From Fontivivens sp964399735 (lineage in GTDB: Bacteria; Zhuqueibacterota; Zhuqueibacteria; Residuimicrobiales; Krinioviventaceae), in the NCBI GenBank assembly GCA_964399735.1, contig CAYNSO010000024.1, positions 1 through 38,601 on the forward strand: a stretch of DNA of 38,601 bases, read 5' to 3'. Each line of letters begins with the position of its first letter. The stretch's first letter is position 1. Below the pieces are notes generated by a model, which was given only the letters and a program-made list of their open reading frames with translations, did not search any database and was not told the DNA's origin. The translations under genes and the position numbers were made by a program. Shown piece by piece: positions 32,258 through 38,601 of this stretch.

Positions 32258-33790
32258 ATGAATAGAGTCTTAAAAATAACTAGCATTTTGATCACGGCTT
32301 TTATTCTAATCACCATACCACTTTATAGCGCCGGTAAAAAGGTACAGGCGGTTTCCCGTAACGCCTCGCCGGAAGCGCAAGCTTTGCTGGAATTCATTTA
32401 CAGCATTTCCGGCACTTATACTTTAACCGGACAACACAATTATCCCAATACAAAAGATCGTAATTCTCAATTTGCCGCCCGCTATATTGGTAAAACCCCG
32501 GTTGTCTGGAGTACGGATATGGGTTTTGCCGAGGATGGCGATACGGACTCGTACCTGGCTCGTCCCGATATTGTTAAAGAAGCCAAACGGCAGCATGATC
32601 TGGGTGCAATTGTGACCATCTGCTGGCACGCCGTACCACCCACCGCTGATGAACCGGTTACATTCTCCCCCCGGCGCAATGCCAAACCGGAATCATTGGC
32701 TACTGTACAGGGACAATTGCTGGATCAGCAATTTAAGGACGTACTCACTCCGGGCACAGAACTGTATAAACGCTGGTGCGCGCAGGTTGATTCCATTGCC
32801 GTATACCTGAAAAAAATGCAGGAATTGCATGTACCCATCTTGTGGCGGCCATATCATGAAATGAATGGTAGTTGGTTCTGGTGGGGCGGTCGGCATGGAA
32901 AATATGGTACAGCTGCTTTATACCGACAAATTTACAACCGGCTGGTTAATTACCACAAACTCAATAACCTGGTATGGGTGTGGAGCATGGATCGCCCGAA
33001 CAATCCGGCTATGCATTTCTCACATTATTATCCGGGTGACAAGTACCTGGATATTGTGGCATTGGATGTTTATGGCAGTGATTTTAACCAGACCTATTAT
33101 GACAGCCTGGTAATCCTGGCCAAAGGCAAACCGGTCGTACTCGGAGAGGTTGGCAACCCTCCTACTCCGGAAATATTGAAAAACCAGCCCCGCTGGGCAT
33201 TTTGGGTGGTGTGGGCCGGCATGGTTCGCAATACTACAAAAAAGCAATACGAAACGCTGGCCAATGACTCGCGCATCCTCTTTCAGGAAGATGCTGCTTA
33301 TATCCGGGCAATTGCTCCATACCGCACGGCCTGTGGATTGCCGCCTCTGCAAGTGAAAACCAAGCCGCCGGTTAATTTCTCCGGGGAATGGCTATTCAAT
33401 GAAGAAAAAAGTATTGCCGATAATTTCGGCGGCGGACAGGCTTATAAAATGGCCATAACTCATAAAGACCTGAATTTGACTATTCAGCGCTCCTTTCTTG
33501 TTGAATGGGGCGACGATCGCCTTATGGAAGAATCATATATTTTGGATGGTCAGGAAGTGAAAACCGAATTCCGCAATATGCCGCGGGTAACAACAGCTAA
33601 AATATCGCCGGATGGTAATGGCGTTTATATTGAATCAAAATCCACCTTTACCAGGGGCGAAGAAAAAATAGAGATGATCAGTAAAGAAACCTGGACGTTG
33701 CTGGAAAATGGTACAGTATTATCAATAAAGCAAACCTCTTCCTCGCCCCGTGGTGACAGAAGCAGTACCTTGATTTTTGAGAAAAATTAA
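32258..33790 (+). CDS. GH26-family glycosidase (beta-mannanase type) with C-terminal extension
   Basis: This 510-residue enzyme has a signal peptide (residues 1-25) and a GH26 catalytic barrel. The acid/base Glu201 is in WRPYHEMNG and the nucleophile Glu297 is in VVLGEVGN; GTYTLTGQHN, TICWHAVPP and WVWSMDR are further family blocks. GH26 enzymes hydrolyse beta-mannans or mixed-link glucans outside the cytoplasm. About 130 residues follow the barrel (from VNFSGEWLFNEEKS to LIFEKN). They have a lipocalin-like beta pattern I cannot name; it is not an obvious carbohydrate-binding module. I start at the ATG at 32258, with AAGGG eight bases upstream. A strong terminator follows. Confidence 0.92.
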   Translation: MNRVLKITSILITAFILITIPLYSAGKKVQAVSRNASPEAQALLEFIYSISGTYTLTGQHNYPNTKDRNSQFAARYIGKTPVVWSTDMGFAEDGDTDSYLARPDIVKEAKRQHDLGAIVTICWHAVPPTADEPVTFSPRRNAKPESLATVQGQLLDQQFKDVLTPGTELYKRWCAQVDSIAVYLKKMQELHVPILWRPYHEMNGSWFWWGGRHGKYGTAALYRQIYNRLVNYHKLNNLVWVWSMDRPNNPAMHFSHYYPGDKYLDIVALDVYGSDFNQTYYDSLVILAKGKPVVLGEVGNPPTPEILKNQPRWAFWVVWAGMVRNTTKKQYETLANDSRILFQEDAAYIRAIAPYRTACGLPPLQVKTKPPVNFSGEWLFNEEKSIADNFGGGQAYKMAITHKDLNLTIQRSFLVEWGDDRLMEESYILDGQEVKTEFRNMPRVTTAKISPDGNGVYIESKSTFTRGEEKIEMISKETWTLLENGTVLSIKQTSSSPRGDRSSTLIFEKN

Positions 33791-33799
33791 AATCGCATA

Positions 33800-33836
33800 C
33801 ATGAACAGGAGTTATGTTATGTAACTCCTGTTCATG
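33800..33836 (+). terminator. Rho-independent terminator after the GH26 gene
   Basis: A perfect 15-bp stem (CATGAACAGGAGTTA with TAACTCCTGTTCATG, seven-base loop) is followed by ATTCTAATTTT. It ends the GH26 transcript. An open frame that starts inside this stem at 33834 is therefore not a likely gene start. Confidence 0.8.
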
Positions 33837-34007
33837 ATTCTAATTTTAATGGTGTTAGTTGTATTTTTTAGTAATTGCCATAACTGGAACAAGAACGGTA
33901 AATTTCACTACGATCAGGATCAAGTATGTACTTTTATTAATCATGTTAGCGGCTCTCCCCTTTCGGTCTTACACAGATCCCCCCTGTACGTAAAGTTGGC
34001 TGCTAAA

Positions 34008-34392
34008 ATGGAGAAAACCAATATGATGAAGAAATTCGCTTTTGAAATTGGTTCCTGGAGCCTGGAATATCACGTACCGAAAAGTAGTATCAGCGAAGCA
34101 AACTCGGGGGCTGGTTAAGGTACAATTAAATGAGCATTAAATGGTAAATATGTCATTTTCGATTGCGAATGCTCTCTTTCGGACGGAGATGACCAGGCGT
34201 ATGGGGTTTTTGCCTGGGATGGCGGAATCAATTTATATCACTATTGGTGATTCAAAGATTCCGGCAGCTATATGCTGGCCACCTGTGACTTTATTAAAGA
34301 CAGACTGCTGATTATAAACCCGAATAACATTTTTCCCTGCTCAAGCGCCAGTGATACTATTTCAATTGGTTATACGATAATACAACATTGCG
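34008..34392 (+). pseudogene. DUF1579-family pseudogene with three in-frame stops
   Basis: One reading frame encodes the familiar DUF1579 pattern FEIGSWSLEYHVPKSS, then ALNGKYVIFDCE, DQAYGVFAWDGG, LYHYW, FKDSGSYMLATCDFI. It is broken by TAA at 34116-34118, TGA at 34131-34133 and TGA at 34248-34250. The last two look like single-base changes of an Arg or Trp codon. The frame never shifts, so decay is by point mutation and probably recent. The original start was probably the ATG at 34008 or 34023. The C-terminal end is unclear and runs into the small convergent gene. DUF1579 proteins are small beta-barrel proteins of unknown function. Recoding of both TGA and TAA is not supported, since other genes here use these as stops. 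Confidence 0.75.
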
Positions 34393-34556
34393 CCAACTTT
34401 GCTCAACGCCATCACCGATAAAATAATAACCAGGTCCCAACGGATAATTGATTTTGTGAAAAAATCATAAAAATACCAGCCACCACCGAACAAAGCAGTT
34501 ACCATTGCCGCAAAACGAGTTGAATATAACCGGTGCATTTTAAGACGTTCATCCAT
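34362..34556 (-). CDS. Small two-helix membrane protein partnered with XRE regulator
   Basis: The 64-residue protein has two hydrophobic segments (residues 14-33 and 40-58) separated by a short charged loop. Its ATG overlaps the stop codon of the upstream XRE regulator gene by one base (TAATG), and GGAG sits nine bases upstream. Small membrane proteins are commonly paired with such XRE regulators in many phyla; the function is unknown. The 3' end meets the DUF1579 pseudogene convergently. Confidence 0.65.
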   Translation of the reverse strand: MDERLKMHRLYSTRFAAMVTALFGGGWYFYDFFTKSIIRWDLVIILSVMALSKVGAMLYYRITN

Positions 34557-34765
34557 TATGATCTCTCCTTTCGTTTAAATAATACATCAATGGAACACTC
34601 GAACAATTCAGCAAACCGGATCGCTAACGGCAAACTGGGTATATATTTTCCTTTTTCAATGGAATTGATACTCTGACGGGAAACCCCTGCCCTTTTTGCC
34701 AGTTCTTCCTGCGTCCAGCCCTGATTCTGCCGGAATTCTTTGATGTAATTAATTATTTCGATTAT
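34556..34765 (-). CDS. XRE-family helix-turn-helix regulator lacking a canonical start codon
   Basis: The frame encodes a complete short XRE (Cro/CI-type, YozG-like) regulator: YIKEFRQNQGWTQEELAKRAGVSRQSINSIEKGKYIPSLPLAIRFAELFECSIDVLF. An in-frame TGA at 34766-34768 precedes the first codon, and the frame offers only ATA (34765), ATC (34762) or ATT (34753) near a GGTGAT ribosome-site-like sequence. In the next frame an ATG at 34769 reads MNNR, and loss of one A in the AAA at 34756-34758 would join it to give MNNRIINYIKEFRQ. So this is either a rare ATC/ATT/ATA start, a frameshifted pseudogene, or a sequencing error. The gene is translationally coupled to the small membrane protein. Inverted repeats in its promoter suggest autoregulation. 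Confidence 0.7.
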   Translation of the reverse strand: MIEIINYIKEFRQNQGWTQEELAKRAGVSRQSINSIEKGKYIPSLPLAIRFAELFECSIDVLFKRKERS

Positions 34766-34778
34766 TCATCACCACAAG

Positions 34779-34836
34779 GTAAAGTTAACTTGACATAAAT
34801 TACATAATTATTTTTGAAAAGTCAAGCAAACTTTAC
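34779..34836 (-). promoter_or_regulatory. XRE promoter with paired operator half-sites
   Basis: On the minus strand TTGACT (34820-34825), a 17-base spacer and TAATTT (34797-34802) form a sigma70-like promoter. It is framed by an inverted repeat: GTAAAGTTAACTTGAC at 34779-34794 and GTCAAGCAAACTTTAC at 34821-34836, 14 of 16 positions matching. One arm covers the -35 box and the other the start-site region, the usual design for repression by the encoded regulator. Confidence 0.6.
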
Positions 34837-35274
34837 ATTATTTAATTAAAAAATCACCCGGAGAAACATCAACACTCAAATTTTTACACTATTCAGCCCC
34901 TAAAGTGATTAAAATACTGATGAATAACAAGAAAAACTGAAACCTTTCCTTAATCATCCCGTAACAATTTTGTCAAGTTATCTCTCAAAATAAAATCAAA
35001 CCATCCTCTGCTTACAGATCATGCCGGAATTTTGACAATATTATAAAGAAACCAATATTATAAAAATATTTGCAAACCTTCAAGAGCGTCAAGTGTCCAA
35101 TTGTTAAACCTGAACACAGGTAAATAAAATGATCGGGTTTGTTGTAATCATAAACAGTATAGACAAAAAAAGTATAAATACAATCAGCTCAATAATATTT
35201 AAACAATAATTGACATTTTTAAAACAGAGTGGAATGTTTTATACTAAATGAATCGTTCAATAAAAGGATTTTTA
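34837..35274. other. AT-rich intergenic region
   Basis: These ~440 bases precede the DUF5916 gene and hold no supported gene. There are only short AT palindromes near 35055-35070. The ribosome site AAAGGA lies just upstream of the ATG at 35275. Confidence 0.5.
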
Positions 35275-37929
35275 ATGAAACAGTCCCTTATCTTGCTCCT
35301 CCTCCTTGTAATAATGATCGCCATTAAAACAAGCGCTGCTCCAAAAAATCCAATAGAAAACAAACCACCCATGCATGCGGTGCGCCTCTCCAGTCCGGTG
35401 AAAATTGATGGTATATTAGACGAGCCGGTATGGCAAAATGAATACGGATATGAACATTTTACCCAAAGTGAACCGCTTGAAGGCGCTTTGCCGACAGAGA
35501 AAACAGTCGCCCGTATTGCTTACGATGACAATGCATTATATGTAGGTTTGCGAATGTACGATTCATCTCCGGATTCAATCGTCGCCAGGTTATGGCGCAG
35601 GGATCAGGGCAACAAATCAGATGAAATATTTCTCGCTATCGATCCATACTATGACAAGCGTAGCGGCTTTTTTTTTGGATTAAATGCCGCCGGCACCAGT
35701 TATGACGGCATCATTTATAACGATGAATGGACCGATGATTCCTGGGACGGGGTTTGGACCGGTGATGTGAATATTGATGACAAGGGTTGGACTGCCGAAA
35801 TGCGCATCCCCTTTTCACAATTACGCTTTAAAGACAAGGATCACTATATATGGGGAGGTAATGTTTTACGCCGCATAGCCCGCAAAAACGAAGAAGACAA
35901 TATTGTTTATACTCCTAAAAACGAAAGCGGGTTTGCATCCCGGTTTGTAGATTTAACCGGTATTGAAAATATTCATTCATCACGCAACTTTGAGGTCCTT
36001 CCATATACCCGCGCCCGGGCTTCCTATACTGATCCGCAAGCGGATAACCCCTTTGATGATGGCTCCAGTTACACAAAAGGAATCGGCCTGGATTTAAAAT
36101 ATGGCATCGGCAGCAATCTCACCCTGGATCTAACGGTAAACCCGGATTTTGGTCAGGTGGAGGTTGATCCAGCTGTTGTCAACCTTTCCGATTATGAAAC
36201 ATTCTACTCGGAAAAACGCCCGTTTTTTATAGAGGGTTCTTCGATCTTTAATTTCGGGTATGGCGGTTCGCGCAGCCATTGGGGATTTAACTGGGGTACT
36301 CCCTCATTTTTCTATAGCCGAAGAATTGGTCGCTCGCCGCAACGTGAAATGCCGGATAATGATTACGCGGATATTCCGGAAAGCGCCAATATTATCGGTG
36401 CGGCAAAATTGACCGGTAAAGTTGGTACTAACTGGAATATCGGTATGATTCATGCCGTTACCTCGCGAGAATATGCCGATCTGTCGTTGAATGGCGCCCG
36501 CAACCGGGTCGAAGCCGAACCGGCGACTTGTTATAGCGTATTTCGCGCCCAAAAAGAGATAAAGGAAGGCCGCTATGGAATTGGATTTTTATCCACAATA
36601 ATGGAGCGAAATTTTAAAGATGATGTATTAAAGGATGAATTAAACCAATCGGCATATACATTCGGTATGGATGGTTGGGCATTTCTGGACCCTTCCAAAA
36701 CCTGGGTTGTGTCCAGTTGGTTATATGGCTCGCAACTTGAAGCAAATGCGCAGCAAATGCTTAACGTGCAAACCAGCTCCCGGCATTATTTTCAAAGACC
36801 GGACGCCAGGCATAACCGCCTTGACAGTACTGCAACCAGTATGGAAGGCCTTGCCGGACGTATATTGATCAATAAACAAAAAGGCCGTGTAATATTCAAC
36901 TCTGCCCTGGGAATTATCAGTCCGGGATTTGATGTCAATGATATGGGATATATTTCAAATACCGACAAAATTAACCTGCATATCGGTGGCGGTTATAAAT
37001 GGACCGAGCCCGGTAAAGTATTCCGCGAGACATATCTGTTAGCATGTATATTCCAAAACTGGGATTTTGATTATAATACAACCTGGAAAGGGGTATGGCA
37101 AAGCGGAGAATTTGAATTTGTAAATTATTACACATTTAATTACAGTCTTGCCTATAATCCGCAAACAGTCAGTAACCGGGCAACCCGCGGCGGCCCGTTA
37201 ATGATAAATCCCCCCGGGTATGAAATCAATTTTGACTGGGAAACGGATGACAGAAAACCATTCATTTTCGAAATGTATTTTAACAGCTATACACAAGCTA
37301 AAAATGACTATTATTTGGGGATCGGCGTCGATTTTGAATGGAAACCGCGTTCCAATTTATCTGTCAGCTTTGGACCTGATCTGGGTATAGAAAAAGAAGC
37401 CGTACAATGGGTAGATGCGTTTGATGATGTTTTAGCAACGCAAACATTTGGCAAACGTTATGTTTTCGCGGCAATGATGCAAAAAGAGTTAAGCGCCGGG
37501 ATCCGTTTGAATTGGACTTTTACTCCCAAACTCAGTTTGCAATTGTATGCACAACCTCTAATATCAAATGGCGACTATACTGATTTTAAAGAACTGGCCA
37601 AACCGAAAAGTTATGCTTTTAACAAGTATAAAGCAAAGTATATATCAGGCAGCAATGATGACGAATTAACAGTTGATCCCGACGGCTCCGGCCCGGCAGA
37701 ATCGCTCACATTTGATAACCCCGATTTCGATTTCAAATCTCTGCGCGGCAATGCTGTACTGCGCTGGGAATACAGGCCAGGCTCTACCTTTTACCTGGTA
37801 TGGACGCAGCGCCGCTCGGATTCGGAATACGAGAGTGATTTTAAATTCAACCGCTCATTCAAAAAATTATGGACCACCCAGGCAGATAATGTCTTTATGG
37901 TTAAATTCAGTTATTGGTGGAATATGTAA
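35275..37929 (+). CDS. CBM9-like/DUF5916 outer-membrane-type protein
   Basis: This protein of 884 residues has a signal peptide (MKQSLILLLLLVIMIAIKTSAA). The CBM9-like sugar-binding domain (about residues 30-210) has VKIDGILDEPVWQ, ARIAYDDNALYVGLRMYD, DEIFLAIDPYYDKRSGFFFGLNAAGT and GWTAEMRIPFSQLRF. The remainder is DUF5916, starting with DLKYGIGSNLTLDLTVNPDFGQVEVDP and YSEKRPFFIEGSSIF, and continues as a long aromatic-rich beta pattern that suggests an outer-membrane barrel ending in MVKFSYWWNM. I chose the ATG at 35275, with AAAGGA six bases upstream, over the ATG at 35248. The function of DUF5916 is not established; carbohydrate binding or transport at the surface is the usual guess, and neighbouring GH26 and YhcH genes fit that. 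Confidence 0.9.
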   Translation: MKQSLILLLLLVIMIAIKTSAAPKNPIENKPPMHAVRLSSPVKIDGILDEPVWQNEYGYEHFTQSEPLEGALPTEKTVARIAYDDNALYVGLRMYDSSPDSIVARLWRRDQGNKSDEIFLAIDPYYDKRSGFFFGLNAAGTSYDGIIYNDEWTDDSWDGVWTGDVNIDDKGWTAEMRIPFSQLRFKDKDHYIWGGNVLRRIARKNEEDNIVYTPKNESGFASRFVDLTGIENIHSSRNFEVLPYTRARASYTDPQADNPFDDGSSYTKGIGLDLKYGIGSNLTLDLTVNPDFGQVEVDPAVVNLSDYETFYSEKRPFFIEGSSIFNFGYGGSRSHWGFNWGTPSFFYSRRIGRSPQREMPDNDYADIPESANIIGAAKLTGKVGTNWNIGMIHAVTSREYADLSLNGARNRVEAEPATCYSVFRAQKEIKEGRYGIGFLSTIMERNFKDDVLKDELNQSAYTFGMDGWAFLDPSKTWVVSSWLYGSQLEANAQQMLNVQTSSRHYFQRPDARHNRLDSTATSMEGLAGRILINKQKGRVIFNSALGIISPGFDVNDMGYISNTDKINLHIGGGYKWTEPGKVFRETYLLACIFQNWDFDYNTTWKGVWQSGEFEFVNYYTFNYSLAYNPQTVSNRATRGGPLMINPPGYEINFDWETDDRKPFIFEMYFNSYTQAKNDYYLGIGVDFEWKPRSNLSVSFGPDLGIEKEAVQWVDAFDDVLATQTFGKRYVFAAMMQKELSAGIRLNWTFTPKLSLQLYAQPLISNGDYTDFKELAKPKSYAFNKYKAKYISGSNDDELTVDPDGSGPAESLTFDNPDFDFKSLRGNAVLRWEYRPGSTFYLVWTQRRSDSEYESDFKFNRSFKKLWTTQADNVFMVKFSYWWNM

Positions 37930-37933
37930 AATT

Positions 37934-37988
37934 GCTGTCAGTTGTTAGCTGTCAGTTTTCAGCTTTTAGCCAACAGCTTTCAGTTGGG
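37934..37988. repeat. Short GCTGTCAGTT-type iterated repeat
   Basis: Imperfect units related to GCTGTCAGTT/TCAGCTTTTAGC follow each other: two exact copies of GCTGTCAGTT at 37934-37943 and 37948-37957, then TCAGCTTTTAGCC, CAGCTTTCAGTT. It looks like a low-complexity dispersed intergenic repeat, not a CRISPR array. Confidence 0.6.
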
Positions 37989-37991
37989 AAA

Positions 37992-38016
37992 AAAGCGGGG
38001 AAAAATAACCCGCTTT
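37992..38016. terminator. Bidirectional terminator between convergent genes
   Basis: AAAGCGGG (37992-37999) and CCCGCTTT (38009-38016) form a perfect 8-bp stem with a nine-base loop. On the minus strand the stem is followed by TTTTCCCAACTG, and on the plus strand by ATTC. It sits between the DUF5916 and YhcH genes and may serve both. Confidence 0.7.
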
Positions 38017-38033
38017 ATTCATAAAAAATTTTT

Positions 38034-38486
38034 CTATTCCTCAACAGCAATTTTCAACACAACTTTATGAATAGCGCCATTGCCGACCATTGGCGCATGA
38101 GCGTCGGCGGGGAAAAAAATGGCGAACGAACCGGCCGGGACGGGCGTCCAGGTTACCGGCTCATCTTTAAAAAATTCAATATCCTTTGAGGAATCATAAG
38201 CAGTATCCACCAGGGAACATTCAGCTCTGCGTTTCCAGCCCATTGTATCCATTCCGGTGATGACATACTGAATATCAATGTATTTACGGTGCGCTTCCAG
38301 TTTAGCCTCGTCTTGAGATTTGCCCGGGCCAATGCTTACCATATAATACAAACGGTCGCCATCTACATTATACCTTCCAGGCGCTCGCTGCGCCAGTGAA
38401 TTACTGCGTAACAGCGCAAACGCCACCGGAAAAGCCGGGTGCAATGAATAATATTTTTCTGCCTGGGCGAGGGCATCGGTAATCAT
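38034..38486 (-). CDS. YhcH/YjgK/YiaL-family protein
   Basis: The 150-residue product (from MITDALAQAEKYYSLHPAFP) is a cupin-fold protein of the DUF386 family. It has the conserved LEAHRKYIDIQYVITG, the W/D-rich middle, FAIFFPADAHAPMV and the final HKVVLKI. The histidines and acidic residues in these motifs form the metal site. Members occur in sugar-acid or sialic-acid operons and as the small EbgC-type subunit beside beta-galactosidases. Family length favours the ATG at 38486; the open frame continues 33 codons upstream to 38585, where the residues look unrelated. Ribosome-site support is weak. Its promoter and further operon partners would lie beyond the right edge. Confidence 0.85.
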   Translation of the reverse strand: MITDALAQAEKYYSLHPAFPVAFALLRSNSLAQRAPGRYNVDGDRLYYMVSIGPGKSQDEAKLEAHRKYIDIQYVITGMDTMGWKRRAECSLVDTAYDSSKDIEFFKDEPVTWTPVPAGSFAIFFPADAHAPMVGNGAIHKVVLKIAVEE

Positions 38487-38601
38487 GTTTTGAGATGGTG
38501 TTGGCACCTGGCCTCCATGTATTTGGTACAAATAATTATAATTAATATAATGGCATTGAAAATTATTATTATGAGTTAACGGCAATTATATCTTTTATTG
38601 A

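Noticed and set aside
33834..34007. Lipoprotein-like N-terminus (MILILMVLVVFFSNC) fused to the DUF1579 frame
   Set aside because: Its ATG lies in the terminator stem of the GH26 gene and there is no ribosome site. DUF1579 proteins normally begin near the FEIGSW block.
34008..34392. Stop-codon reassignment (TGA as Trp or Arg)
   Set aside because: A TAA also interrupts the frame, and many other genes in the window end at TGA or TAA, so decay is simpler.
1..38601. tRNA, rRNA, insertion sequences, phage or defence-system genes
   Set aside because: Reading both strands showed no transposase, integrase, nuclease-defence or RNA gene signature that I could support.

Overview
The window looks like a chromosomal piece from a Gram-negative, diderm bacterium of the FCB/Calditrichota-KSB1 kind. 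The reasons are three TonB-dependent outer-membrane receptors, lipoproteins, a FecR/ECF-sigma/STN-receptor/DUF4249 module of Bacteroidota type, a DUF5916 protein with a CBM9-like head, and twin-arginine sugar oxidoreductases. Unlike most Bacteroidota, many genes have strong Shine-Dalgarno sites (AAGGAG, GGAGGA) and sigma70-like promoter boxes, so a non-Bacteroidota FCB lineage is my preferred inference. No rRNA, tRNA, CRISPR array, transposase or phage gene was seen.

Layout. 1-3511 (minus): a nickel-responsive operon, nikR - TonB receptor - ECF-type S component - SAM methyltransferase, with a NikR-like operator directly in front of nikR and a terminator at the far end. 3583-9018 (minus): a MEMO-family protein, a LysM lytic transglycosylase, a SWIM zinc-finger protein and a TPR lipoprotein. 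9140-9568: two near-identical copies of a structured, poly-U-ending repeat. 9587-14516 (minus): a two-component system made of a NarL-type regulator and a very long soluble kinase with GAF and about eight PAS domains. 14929-18997 (plus): an asymmetric heterodimeric ABC exporter and a tautomerase. 19069-23611 (plus): a secreted GH13 amylase with a C-terminal starch-binding-like domain, then a TonB receptor. 23699-28728 (minus): ECF sigma, FecR, STN TonB receptor and DUF4249 lipoprotein, a cell-surface-signalling uptake system. 29095-29289: a small YjfB-like protein. 29650-33790 (plus): a Tat-exported TIM-barrel epimerase, a Tat-exported Gfo/Idh/MocA oxidoreductase and a GH26 glycosidase. 34008-34765: a decayed region with a DUF1579 pseudogene, a small membrane protein and an XRE regulator without a normal start codon. 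35275-38486: a CBM9/DUF5916 outer-membrane protein and a YhcH-family sugar protein.

How the parts fit. The right half is mostly glycan and nutrient handling: extracellular or periplasmic hydrolysis (GH13, GH26), outer-membrane import, and sugar conversion outside the cytoplasm or by YhcH. The left end handles a nickel-controlled cargo. The best candidates for something undescribed are the duplicated C-rich hairpin element at 9140-9568 and the NikR operon, which pairs a receptor with a non-NikM S component and a methyltransferase. All family names come from reading motifs; no database search was run.
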